In this document: positions 49,801-57,893 of the stretch, piece by piece | How positions within the stretch are numbered: the stretch's first letter is position 1 | Layout of the letters: each line of letters opens with the position of its first letter | Notes under the pieces: model-generated | Database searches by the model: none | What the model was told of the DNA's origin: nothing | The model's input: only the letters and a program-made list of their open reading frames with translations | Origin: Gemmatimonadaceae bacterium | GTDB taxonomy: Bacteria > Gemmatimonadota > Gemmatimonadetes > Gemmatimonadales > Gemmatimonadaceae | DNA: 64,000 bases | Reading direction: 5' to 3' | Assembly: GCA_020853635.1 (NCBI GenBank) | Contig: JADYYN010000044.1 | Span: 16,985-80,984 of the forward strand | Program-made: the position numbers and the translations under genes

Positions 49801-50526
49801 ATGTCCCGCCGACTCCACGCGCTCGCCCTCACCACACTTGCGCTGCTGCTGACCGCTTGTGGCGGTGCCCGCGCCGCCACATCCACCGCCCCCGTCGCCG
49901 CTGTCGGGCCGCTCGCCACCAAGAAGTCCGAACTCGGCGCCGAAGGCGCCAAGGCCCGCGCCCGCGCGGACTCCATCCGCATGCCCTACACGCAGGCCGA
50001 CATCGACTTCATGTCGGGCATGATCCATCACCACGCGCAGGCCATCCTCATCTCCAAGTGGGCGCCGACGCGCGGCGCCAGCGACGAACTGCTGCGCCTC
50101 ACCGGCCGAATCATCAATGCGCAGACCGATGAGATCGCGCTCATGTCAGGCTGGCTCATCGACCGCAACCAGACGCCCCCGGCGATCGACTCGCTCGGCA
50201 ATGTCGCGATGGACCACAACGCGATGGGCGGCCACGGCGGGCACGGGAGCCAGGGCGCATCGATGCCCGGCATGCTCTCGCAGCCGCAACTCGACTCGCT
50301 CGACGCCGCGCGCGGGAAGGACTTCGACATCCTCTTCCTGCGCTACATGATCCAGCACCACCGCGGCGCGATCACCATGGTGGAGACGCTGCTCGCCAGC
50401 CACGGCGCCGCGCAGAACCAGCTCGTCTTCAAGTTCGCCGCCGACGTGGCGGTCGATCAGAACACCGAAGTCCGTCGCATGATGACCATGTTGATCGCGC
50501 GCGGCGTGATGCCCGACGGCGACTGA
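49801..50526 (+). CDS. DUF305 lipoprotein (His/Met-rich)
   Basis: A 241-aa lipoprotein (lipobox LTAC near residue 20). It has two DUF305 ferritin-like helical halves: DIDFMSGMIHHHAQAILIS near 72-90 and DILFLRYMIQHHRGAITMVE near 178-197, each with adjacent His and Met. A His/Gly/Met-rich loop (MDHNAMGGHGGHG) joins them. DUF305 proteins are often found in metal, especially copper, handling contexts; metal binding is inference. It is followed 63 bp later by the LVIVD-repeat gene on the same strand. Confidence 0.92.
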   Translation: MSRRLHALALTTLALLLTACGGARAATSTAPVAAVGPLATKKSELGAEGAKARARADSIRMPYTQADIDFMSGMIHHHAQAILISKWAPTRGASDELLRLTGRIINAQTDEIALMSGWLIDRNQTPPAIDSLGNVAMDHNAMGGHGGHGSQGASMPGMLSQPQLDSLDAARGKDFDILFLRYMIQHHRGAITMVETLLASHGAAQNQLVFKFAADVAVDQNTEVRRMMTMLIARGVMPDGD

Positions 50527-50589
50527 CGTCACGCGCGCCGCAATGTCCTTGTAGTCCCCCTGCACGTCCAACCTCGTGAGGATGCATTG

Positions 50590-52602
50590 ATGTCACTCGT
50601 TCGCCCGCGCCCCTTCGGCGCCATGTCCACGATGCGCATCGCCGCCACCACGGCGCTGCTCGTCACCGCCGCGTGCTCCAGCGCCACGTCGACGCCGCCG
50701 GTCACCATGCCGACCGCCGAACAGCGCAAAGCCGACACCCGCGTCGGCCTCAAGGCCGGTCTCATGGACGCCGGCGAAGCAGTGAGCAACCTCAAGGTCG
50801 TCGGCAAGGCCGTCTCGCCCCCGGGCTTCCTCGGTCAGTTCAACGCCGACCTCACGTTCACCGGCAACTACGTCATCCAGGGCAACTACAACGGCCCGGT
50901 GATCTGGGACATCTCCAATCCCGCCAAGCCGGAGCTCGTCGTTGCGTTCACCTGCCCCGCGTCGCAGAACGACGTCTCAGTGTACCGCAACCTCATGTTC
51001 GTCTCGGCCGAGGCCAATGACGGGCATGTCGATTGCCTGCCGGGCACCATCCCGGAGCCGGTGAGCGCCAAGCGTGTGCGCGGCGTCCGCATCTTCGACA
51101 TCTCGAACATCAAGGCGCCCAAGCTCATCAAGAACGTCCAGACCTGCCGCGGCTCGCACACGCACACCGTGCTCGAGGACCCGAAGGACAAGGACAACAT
51201 CTACATCTACGTCTCCGGCTCATCGCCGGTGCGCTCGGAGCAGGAACTCGCCGGCTGCGTGAGCGACGCGCCGGACAAGAACGCGAACTCGTCGCTGATG
51301 CGCATCGAGATCATCAAGGTGCCGCTCGCGAACCCGGCCGCCGCCGCGATCGCCAACCGCGCCGACATCTTCACCGGCCTCACGCAGCCGGCGGCGCATG
51401 GCGAGTCGCAGGTCGACATCGACAAGGCCGCAGCCGAAGCCGCCGCCGCGCGCGCCAAGGGCATGTTCACGGCCAAGCTCCCGAACAGCGAGCAGGAGAT
51501 CGTCGTGCCGCCGCCGTTCGCCGCGCCCAAGCTCGACAGCATCATGAAGGCCCGCGGCGGCACTGGCACGCCGAGTGCGGCGGACTCCGCCGCGTTCAAG
51601 GTCTACGTGCAGGACTTCATCAACAAGATGTTCGGTGCGTCGGCCAAGCCCGGCTCGCCGATCAATCCCGGCAACCAGTGCCATGACATCACGGTGTACC
51701 CGGCGCGCGGGCTCGCCGGCGGCGCATGCGAAGGGCACGGCATCCTGCTCGACATCAGCAACCCGCTGCTGCCCACGCGCATCGATGCGGTCGCCGACAG
51801 CAACTTCGCCTACTGGCACTCGGCCACGTTCAACAACGACGGCACCAAGATCCTCTTCTCCGACGAGTGGGGCGGTGGTGGCGGCCCGAAGTGCCGTGAA
51901 GGCGACAAGATGGAATGGGGCTCCAACGCCATCTTCACCATCGAGAACCGCAAGCTGAAGTTCCAGAGCTACTACAAGATCCCCACCATCCAGACGGAGT
52001 TCGAGAACTGCGTCGCGCACAACGGATCGCTCATCCCGATCCCGGGCCGTGACGTGATGGTGCAGTCGTGGTACCAGGGCGGCATCTCAGTGTTCGATTG
52101 GACCGACGCCGCCAACCCCAAGGAGATCGCGTTCTTCGACCGTGGCCCGGTCGACGGCACGCGCATGGAGATGGGTGGCTCGTGGTCGGTGTACTGGTAC
52201 AACGGCGCGATCGTGAGCTCCGAGATCGCGCGCGGACTCGACGTCGCCGAGCTCGTGCCGAGCGAGCACCTCACGCAGAACGAGATCGACGCGGCCAAGA
52301 CGGTGCGCTGGAACTACCTCAACGCGCAGGGCCAGCCGGCGATCGAATGGCCGGCGAGCTTCTCGCTGGCCAAGGCGTACCTCGATCAGCTCGAGCGCAA
52401 GAAGTGCCTCTCGGCTTCGCGCGTGACGGCGGTTCGTGGCGCGCTGGCCGGCGCCGAGCGGGCGTCCGGTGCCGCGCGCACCACGGCGCTGCGTGAACTC
52501 GCCGCGTCGCTCGAGAACGATGCCAAGGGCAACTGCGACAACAAGAAGGCCGAGATGCTCAAGAAGGCCGTGACGGACCTGATGGGCCCCACGGTGTCGT
52601 AA
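50590..52602 (+). CDS. LVIVD-repeat beta-propeller lipoprotein
   Basis: A 670-aa lipoprotein (lipobox TAAC near residue 28). It contains LVIVD-type propeller repeats: PVIWDISNPAKPELVVAF, GVRIFDISNIKAPKLIKN, HGILLDISNPLLPTRIDAV, GISVFDWTDAANPKEIAFF. A helical insertion (about 260-345) splits the propeller, and the tail (about 590-670) is helical with two Cys. ATG at 50590 has GAGGA 8 nt upstream; a later ATG at 50623 is possible. Second gene of the DUF305 operon, ended by a 12-bp terminator. It is likely an extracytoplasmic partner of the DUF305 protein. Confidence 0.9.
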   Translation: MSLVRPRPFGAMSTMRIAATTALLVTAACSSATSTPPVTMPTAEQRKADTRVGLKAGLMDAGEAVSNLKVVGKAVSPPGFLGQFNADLTFTGNYVIQGNYNGPVIWDISNPAKPELVVAFTCPASQNDVSVYRNLMFVSAEANDGHVDCLPGTIPEPVSAKRVRGVRIFDISNIKAPKLIKNVQTCRGSHTHTVLEDPKDKDNIYIYVSGSSPVRSEQELAGCVSDAPDKNANSSLMRIEIIKVPLANPAAAAIANRADIFTGLTQPAAHGESQVDIDKAAAEAAAARAKGMFTAKLPNSEQEIVVPPPFAAPKLDSIMKARGGTGTPSAADSAAFKVYVQDFINKMFGASAKPGSPINPGNQCHDITVYPARGLAGGACEGHGILLDISNPLLPTRIDAVADSNFAYWHSATFNNDGTKILFSDEWGGGGGPKCREGDKMEWGSNAIFTIENRKLKFQSYYKIPTIQTEFENCVAHNGSLIPIPGRDVMVQSWYQGGISVFDWTDAANPKEIAFFDRGPVDGTRMEMGGSWSVYWYNGAIVSSEIARGLDVAELVPSEHLTQNEIDAAKTVRWNYLNAQGQPAIEWPASFSLAKAYLDQLERKKCLSASRVTAVRGALAGAERASGAARTTALRELAASLENDAKGNCDNKKAEMLKKAVTDLMGPTVS

Positions 52603-52630
52603 GCGGTTCGAGGAGGATCTGGAGTACCAC

Positions 52631-52660
52631 AGCGCCGGGGCGAGTGATCGCCCCGGCGCT
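52631..52660 (+). terminator. Strong intrinsic terminator after the LVIVD gene
   Basis: A perfect 12-bp stem (52631-52642 with 52649-52660), 6-nt AGTGAT loop, followed by CTGTTTTG. It ends the DUF305/LVIVD operon 28 bp after the stop. Confidence 0.85.
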
Positions 52661-52752
52661 CTGTTTTGTCACGGGACCCATGGTCTAGTGGCGGTCCAAC
52701 GATCGAGCGCGTACGATTGGCATCGGCCCACATTCACCCACGGAGGACGACG

Positions 52753-53013
52753 ATGGCGACGAAAGACCTTTCGGCACAGAGCACGGCAGACCTGGAATCC
52801 GCGCTGCGGAAGTTGACGGCCCTCACGCGTACCGTGTCGATCATCTTCGGGGTGATCGTTCTCGTGTGGGTCCTCGGCGGATACTGGCGCCAGAACGTTC
52901 CGGTGTTCATCTCGACGGTCGCCCTGAGCGTGGCGATCACCGCGATGCAGTACACCTCGATGAGCGCAGTCCGCGCCGAACTCGCGCGCCGCGCCGGGCG
53001 CGGAGGCGCGTGA
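52753..53013 (+). CDS. Small two-helix membrane protein
   Basis: An 86-aa protein. The N-terminal 28 residues are soluble and helical ([18 protein letters not shown]), followed by two adjacent membrane helices ([17 protein letters not shown] and [15 protein letters not shown]) and a short Arg-rich tail. GGAGG lies 6 nt before the ATG. It is a hypothetical of a kind common in Bacteroidota and Gemmatimonadota. A 46-aa ORF follows. Confidence 0.75.
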   Translation: MATKDLSAQSTADLESALRKLTALTRTVSIIFGVIVLVWVLGGYWRQNVPVFISTVALSVAITAMQYTSMSAVRAELARRAGRGGA

Positions 53014-53020
53014 CGCGAGC

Positions 53021-53161
53021 ATGGAAACCGTGCGCGACACGGCGCGGGTCATACAAGGTACGCACGGAGACGTGCTCGCTGAGGGTGATATCGACATCGA
53101 CTGCAAGGTCGACGGCATGGGCGCGATGAAGCTCAAGTCGGAGTTCGTCAAGAAAGCCTGA
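53021..53161 (+). CDS. 46-aa ORF, possible small protein or remnant
   Basis: A 46-residue frame from ATG 53021 to TGA 53161. The second half ([20 protein letters not shown]) has strand-like alternation and reads like the end of a larger domain, so this may be a truncated gene. Third codon positions are GC-rich. A GGAGG exists but is 14 nt upstream, which is too far. The DUF2723 gene begins 20 bp later. Confidence 0.35.
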   Translation: METVRDTARVIQGTHGDVLAEGDIDIDCKVDGMGAMKLKSEFVKKA

Positions 53162-53181
53162 CCACTTTTGCGAGGACGCAC

Positions 53182-55242
53182 ATGGAGATGGATCGACGGG
53201 TACGGTTCGGCACCGCGGCGGGAGTCACGGTCGCGGTCTTCCTGTTGTATCTCGCGACGCTCTCGCCTTCCGTGGCCATGTGGGATGCCGGCGAGTACAT
53301 CGCCGCCGCCAGCGACATGGGGATCCCGCACCAACCGGGCAACCCGTTCTTCCTGGTGGTCGCGCATGCCGCGGGCCTCCTGCCGTTCTCCGAGTCCTAC
53401 GCGGTGCGCATCAACATCCTCGCGGCGTTCTGCAGCGCCGTAGCCGCCGGACTGTGGTTCCTCTGCGCCGAACGGCTGCTCCGCGCACTGATCGCCTCGC
53501 CATTGCACCGTGGCGCGGCAGCGGTCGCCAGCGCCCTCCTCGGTGCGGCCGCGTTCACGGTGTGGAACCAGAGCGTGGTGATGGAGAAGGTGTACCCGCT
53601 CGCCCTCGTTGGGCTGGCGCTGATCTCCTGGCTCATGCTCGTGTGGTTCGACACCGCATCCACCGACGCCAAGCGCGGCCATCGTCTGCTGGTGCTCATC
53701 GCGTATCTCACAGGACTCACATACGCGGTGCACCCGGCGGGGCTGCTCACCGCACCCGCCGCTACACTCGCGGTGCTGCGGCACGCGCCCGGCACCATCC
53801 GCCACTGGAAGCTCATCGCGCTCACGGCTGTGGCCTTCATGCTCGGCACCACCCCGTTCGCGGTGCTGCCCATCCGCGCGGCACACCAGCCGTATGTGAA
53901 CGAGAGTGCCATCAGTGCCTGCGAGAGCGGGACCATCGCCGCCGCGTGCACGTTCAGCGCCGAGACGATGCGCCGACTCCAGGGCACGATCAACCGCGAG
54001 CAGTACGGCGGCAACAAGGTGCTCGAGCGTCGCGGGCCGCTCTCAGCGCAGCTCGGGATGTACTGGCTCTACTTCAAGTGGCAATGGGTGCGCGATGTCG
54101 CCGGGCAGATGCCGTTCGTGCAGAACCTCGCCGCGGTGGCGATGCTCGCGCTTGGCGTGTTCGGGCTCGTCTCGCTGCGTGCGCGTGCGGCCACGGATTC
54201 GCTACGTGCCGCGCACCGTGACGGGCACCTGTGGTACTTCGGCGCGTTGGCTGCGACGTTCACGCTACTGCTCATCTACTACCTGAACTTCCGCTACGGG
54301 TATTCGCAGCGGCCAGATCTCGGATTCGACGTGGACCGCGAGCCGCGCGACCGCGACTACTTCTTCATGTGGACCTTCTCGCTCTGGGGATTGCTCGGCG
54401 GGCTGGGTGTCGCGGCACTCACGCGCGCCCTCAAGCCGCGCGTGGCCGTGCTCGCGGTGGCGGCGGTCGCGCTGGTGCCACTCGCCGCCAACTGGCGTGC
54501 GGCCGAGCGCAACGGACAGGAGTTCACCACGGCGTGGGCGAGCGACATGCTCAACTCCCTCGAGCCCAACGCGATCATCATCACCAACGGTGACAACGAC
54601 AGCTTCCCGCTGTGGTATGCGCAGGCGGTGGAGCGACTGCGGCCGGACGTGACGGTGGCGTTGTCGCCGTACCTCGGCATGGATTGGTATGCGCGGCAGT
54701 TGAATCGTCGCAGTCCCATCTGGAAGTTGAGCAACGGCGCACTGGACTCCGTGCCACCGATGCGCGAGTTCGACACCGATCAGCAGTTCGTCCACGGCGG
54801 AATCACCGCGACCATCCCGGCCGGCATCATGACGCGTGATCAGGAGTTGGTGCTCCGCGCGATCCGTGATTCCTTCCCTGCTCGCCCGCTTTACTTCTCC
54901 GCCGGCCAGTACCACTCCGCGCTCGGACTCGATCCGTATGTGAAGCGCGTCGGGCTGGTGAACAAGCTCATGCCGGAGCCGGTGCGCGAGTCACCGGACA
55001 CCATGCGCATCGGCAACGACTGGGTGGACGTGACGAAGAGTCTCGCGCTCTGGCGGCAATACGCCGGCGCCAAGCAAGTGGTCGCCGAGGGGCGATGGTT
55101 GGACAACGGCTCGGCGGTGATCCCGATGTACTACGCGGGCGTGGGGCAGCAGCTCGCGTACGCGTTGCGCGCGCAGGGGCGCGCGGCGGAGGCGGAGGAA
55201 GTGTTCGCGCTGGCGCAGAAGGTGGCGGGCGTGCTGCAGTAG
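53182..55242 (+). CDS. DUF2723 (TMEM260-like) multi-pass membrane protein
   Basis: A 686-aa protein of the DUF2723 family, a GT-C-fold-related group that includes eukaryotic protein O-mannosyltransferase TMEM260. About eleven hydrophobic helices lie in residues 8-430. The hallmark WDAGEYIAAASDMGIPHQPGNP near 34-55 carries the acidic residues expected in the first periplasmic loop of GT-C enzymes. The soluble C-terminal region (about 440-686) starts with AIIITNGDNDSFPLWYAQ. A glycosyltransferase role is inferred from the fold. ATG at 53182. Confidence 0.9.
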   Translation: MEMDRRVRFGTAAGVTVAVFLLYLATLSPSVAMWDAGEYIAAASDMGIPHQPGNPFFLVVAHAAGLLPFSESYAVRINILAAFCSAVAAGLWFLCAERLLRALIASPLHRGAAAVASALLGAAAFTVWNQSVVMEKVYPLALVGLALISWLMLVWFDTASTDAKRGHRLLVLIAYLTGLTYAVHPAGLLTAPAATLAVLRHAPGTIRHWKLIALTAVAFMLGTTPFAVLPIRAAHQPYVNESAISACESGTIAAACTFSAETMRRLQGTINREQYGGNKVLERRGPLSAQLGMYWLYFKWQWVRDVAGQMPFVQNLAAVAMLALGVFGLVSLRARAATDSLRAAHRDGHLWYFGALAATFTLLLIYYLNFRYGYSQRPDLGFDVDREPRDRDYFFMWTFSLWGLLGGLGVAALTRALKPRVAVLAVAAVALVPLAANWRAAERNGQEFTTAWASDMLNSLEPNAIIITNGDNDSFPLWYAQAVERLRPDVTVALSPYLGMDWYARQLNRRSPIWKLSNGALDSVPPMREFDTDQQFVHGGITATIPAGIMTRDQELVLRAIRDSFPARPLYFSAGQYHSALGLDPYVKRVGLVNKLMPEPVRESPDTMRIGNDWVDVTKSLALWRQYAGAKQVVAEGRWLDNGSAVIPMYYAGVGQQLAYALRAQGRAAEAEEVFALAQKVAGVLQ

Positions 55243-55248
55243 ATCGAC

Positions 55249-55279
55249 GCTGACGGCGCGACGACGACGCGCCGTCAGC
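55249..55279. terminator. Perfect 12-bp convergent hairpin
   Basis: Arms 55249-55260 and 55268-55279 are exact complements (7-nt loop). They lie between the DUF2723 gene and the convergent Uma2 gene, overlapping the latter's stop (55275-55277). No U-tract. Probable bidirectional terminator. Confidence 0.6.
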
Positions 55280-55814
55280 CGAAGAGCGCGCCGAGCTCGA
55301 TGACGAGGGGCTCTGCGTTCGCGGTGGGCTGCCAGGTGAGGCGTTCAGTCTCAACGGTTGGGAAGAGCGCGTCGGGTGGCCAGACTTCGACGACGCGACG
55401 GTCGATGTCGATCAACCAGATCGTCTCGACTCGCTGCGCCTGATAGAGCCGCCGCTTCTGGAACCGATCGTTCCGCGCGGTCGACGGACTGAGGACCTCG
55501 GCGACGAGCAGGAGCGTGCGGACCTTCGTCCAGTCGTTGGTGCCGGACTCATGTAGCGGCGTGACGAACACGTCGGGCTGCACGAGCGTGTCGTCGCTCC
55601 ACGAGATGTCGGCGGGGCTGGTGAAGGCTTCCATAGCCCCCTCGCGCACGCAGTAGTCGTTGAGTGCAGCGAGAAGGCGACGGACGATCCGCTGATGCGG
55701 CATCTTCGGCGACGGGCTCACCAGCAGCTCGCCGTAGACGAGCTCGTAACGATTGCCGTCGTCGGGGAGCGCGCGTACCCGGTCGGCCGTGTAGTAGTTA
55801 GGCGCGAGAGGCAT
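55275..55814 (-). CDS. Uma2 family (DUF820) PD-(D/E)XK-like protein, copy A
   Basis: A 179-aa Uma2/DUF820 protein: RYELVYGELLVSPSP, DDTLVQPDVFV, VAEVLSPSTARNDRFQKRRLY, WLIDIDRRVVEVW. The pattern D, E-x-(V/L), K matches the PD-(D/E)XK nuclease-like site proposed for the family. ATG at 55814. Its closest relative is the neighbour at 55966-56505. In many bacteria, notably cyanobacteria, this family occurs as many orphan copies of unknown role. Confidence 0.88.
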   Translation of the reverse strand: MPLAPNYYTADRVRALPDDGNRYELVYGELLVSPSPKMPHQRIVRRLLAALNDYCVREGAMEAFTSPADISWSDDTLVQPDVFVTPLHESGTNDWTKVRTLLLVAEVLSPSTARNDRFQKRRLYQAQRVETIWLIDIDRRVVEVWPPDALFPTVETERLTWQPTANAEPLVIELGALFG

Positions 55815-55965
55815 GACCACAGGGTACGCTCGGCGGGTCGGGAGACGCAAGAGTGCACGGCGCGAATCTGTCGGTGCAGCTCCGCACCACCGCAACCACC
55901 GTCTTGCTAGGCTACCTGAATCGCCGCCGTCTTGCAGCCACTTCCCGCAACCATCGCCGGAAGTC

Positions 55966-56505
55966 CTAGGCGAACAACGTGTGCACAGAGATGGTCAGTG
56001 GCTCAACGTCAACTTCCGGCGTCCAGACCAAGTATTCCGACACAACCACCGGAAACGAACTCTCTGCACCCCAGCACTCTACGACGCGACGTTCTATATC
56101 GATCAACCAGATCGTCTCGACCCCCTGCGCTTGATAGAGCCGCCGCTTCTGGAATCGGTCGTTCCGCGCGGTCGACGGGCTCAAGACCTCGGCGACGAGC
56201 ACGACCGCTCGCAGATCCGCCCAGCCGTGAGCACCACCAGCCGGGACCCGCGCGACGAAGACGTCAGGCTGCACCAATGTATCGTCGCCCCAGGAGAGAT
56301 CCGCCGGACTGATCACCGTCTTCAGTCCTACCACCGCATCGCAGTGGTCCGCGATCCACCGGGCGAGCCGGAGGATGATCTCTTGATGCCGATACGTGGG
56401 CGACGGACTCACCAGCAGCTCGCCGTAGACGAGCTCGTACCGATTGCCGTCGTCCGGGAGCGCACGCACCCGGTCGGCCGAGTAGTAGTCAGGCGCGAGA
56501 GGCAT
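55966..56505 (-). CDS. Uma2 family (DUF820) PD-(D/E)XK-like protein, copy B
   Basis: A 179-aa paralogue of copy A with identical length. The same blocks are visible: RYELVYGELLVSPSP, DDTLVQPDVFV, VAEVLSPSTARNDRFQKRRLY, WLIDIERRVVECW. Most differences lie between residues 35 and 70 and near the C-terminus. The 20 or so bases just upstream of both start codons are also nearly identical, so promoter and gene were duplicated together. ATG at 56505; divergent from the TfoX-domain gene 51 bp away. Confidence 0.88.
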   Translation of the reverse strand: MPLAPDYYSADRVRALPDDGNRYELVYGELLVSPSPTYRHQEIILRLARWIADHCDAVVGLKTVISPADLSWGDDTLVQPDVFVARVPAGGAHGWADLRAVVLVAEVLSPSTARNDRFQKRRLYQAQGVETIWLIDIERRVVECWGAESSFPVVVSEYLVWTPEVDVEPLTISVHTLFA

Positions 56506-56556
56506 GCCCACAGGGTACGCTCGGCGGGTTGAAGGGCGCAAGAGTAGATTCCGCCC

Positions 56557-56913
56557 ATGGCCACCGACGCGACCTACATCGAGTTCCTGCGCGACCAGCT
56601 CCGCAAGGCGCCGGGCGTGACGTTCAAGAAGATGTTCGGCGAGTACGCCATGTACGTCGACGACAAGGTCGTCGCCTTGGTGTGCGACGATCAGGTGTTC
56701 GTGAAACCCACCGACGCCGGGCGCGCACTGCTCGGTCGTGTCGATGAGGGGGCACCGTACCCTGGTGCCAAGCTGCACCTCGCGGTGAGTGATCGCGTGG
56801 AGGAGCCCGGAGTGTTGGCGGAGTTGATCGCGGTGACGGCGAAGGCGCTGCCGGCGGCGAAGGCGAAGAAGAAGACGGCGCAGAGCAAAGCCGCGCCCGC
56901 GAAGAAGAAGTGA
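56557..56913 (+). CDS. TfoX/Sxy N-terminal domain protein with Lys-rich tail
   Basis: A 118-aa protein. TfoX-N domain at about 5-95 with the hallmark TFKKMFGEYAMYVDDKVVAL and VFVKPTDAGRALL. A tail of about 22 residues rich in Lys and Ala (ALPAAKAKKKTAQSKAAPAKKK) resembles DNA-binding tails of histone-like proteins. TfoX/Sxy regulates competence in gamma-proteobacteria, but stand-alone TfoX-N proteins elsewhere have no defined role. Its stop overlaps the GTG start of the epimerase gene (4 bp). Confidence 0.88.
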   Translation: MATDATYIEFLRDQLRKAPGVTFKKMFGEYAMYVDDKVVALVCDDQVFVKPTDAGRALLGRVDEGAPYPGAKLHLAVSDRVEEPGVLAELIAVTAKALPAAKAKKKTAQSKAAPAKKK

Positions 56914-57869
56914 AGCTCGTCCTCCCCGGCGGCAGCGGCCAAGTCGGCACCCTCCTCGCCCGCGCGTACCACGCCCGCGGCGACGATGTCGTCGTCCTGA
57001 GCCGCCAAGCCACCGCGCCCTCCAGCGCCCACCCCTGGCGCACGGTCGCGTGGGACGCCGAGTCGCGCGGACCGTGGGCGGAGGAGCTCGACGGCGCCGA
57101 CGTGGTGGTCAACCTCGCCGGCCGCAGTGTGAACTGTCGGTATACCCAGGCCAATCGCACGGCCATCAAGCAGTCGCGCGTGCGCTCCACGCGAATCCTC
57201 GGCGAAGTCATGGCGTCCTGCGCGCGACCGCCGCGGCTCTGCTTGCAGTCGAGCACGGCGACCATCTACGCACACCGCTATGACGCACCCAACGACGAGG
57301 CCGCCGGCATCATCGGCGGGAACGAACCGGGTGCGCCCGACACGTGGAACTTCAGCATCGACGTCGCCACGTCGTGGGAAGCCGCGGCGGATGCCGTGCC
57401 GCTCCCGCGCACGCGACTGGTCAAGCTCCGCTCCGCGATGGTGATGAGCCCGGACCGTGACGGCATCTTCGACACGCTGCTCACCCTCGTTCGCCGTGGA
57501 CTCGGCGGGACCTCCGGCGACGGACGACAGTTCATCTCGTGGATCCACGAGGTCGACTTCATCGCCGCCCTCGACTGGATCATCGCGCGCGACCACCTGC
57601 GGGGACCCATCAACATCGCGGCTCCGAATCCGTTGCCCAACGCCGACTTCATGCGCGCGCTGCGGCGCGCGTGGGGCATGCCGATCGGCCTGCCGGCGAT
57701 GGAATGGATGCTCGAGATCGGTGCGATCGCCATGCAGACGGAGACCGAGCTCGTGCTCAAGAGCCGACGCGTGGTGCCGGGCACGCTGCTCGCCGATGGG
57801 TTCCGGTTCGTGCAGCCCACGTGGCCGGAGGCGGCGGCCGAACTCTGCGCTCGGCGACGGCGCGCTTGA
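56910..57869 (+). CDS. TIGR01777-like NAD(P)-dependent epimerase
   Basis: A 319-aa short-chain-type sugar epimerase-like protein. The Rossmann motif GGSGQVG is at residues 7-13 (LVLPGGSGQVGTLLARA), with DVVVNLAGRSVNCRYTQANR and a SS-x(n)-Y active-site area (LQSSTATIYAHRY). A C-terminal DUF1731-like segment (LPNADFMRALRRAWGMPIGLP) is also present. These define the TIGR01777/SDR39U1 group, whose substrate is unknown. GTG at 56910 overlaps the TfoX-N stop, so the genes are translationally coupled. Confidence 0.9.
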   Translation: MKLVLPGGSGQVGTLLARAYHARGDDVVVLSRQATAPSSAHPWRTVAWDAESRGPWAEELDGADVVVNLAGRSVNCRYTQANRTAIKQSRVRSTRILGEVMASCARPPRLCLQSSTATIYAHRYDAPNDEAAGIIGGNEPGAPDTWNFSIDVATSWEAAADAVPLPRTRLVKLRSAMVMSPDRDGIFDTLLTLVRRGLGGTSGDGRQFISWIHEVDFIAALDWIIARDHLRGPINIAAPNPLPNADFMRALRRAWGMPIGLPAMEWMLEIGAIAMQTETELVLKSRRVVPGTLLADGFRFVQPTWPEAAAELCARRRRA

Positions 57870-57892
57870 GGCGACCGCGGCGCGCGGTCGCC
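57870..57892. terminator. Perfect 10-bp convergent hairpin
   Basis: GGCGACCGCG (57870-57879) pairs with CGCGGTCGCC (57883-57892) around a GCG loop, exactly filling the gap between the convergent epimerase and DUF1080 genes. No U-tract. Confidence 0.6.
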
Positions 57893-57893
57893 G

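Noticed and set aside
46388..52602. The cluster of exported proteins as a biosynthetic gene cluster.
   Set aside because: No synthase, carrier or tailoring enzymes. The neighbours are unrelated housekeeping or envelope genes.
55275..56505. The Uma2 pair as a transposon or toxin-antitoxin module.
   Set aside because: No terminal inverted repeats, target duplications or partner gene. The repeated sequence is explained by a tandem gene duplication.
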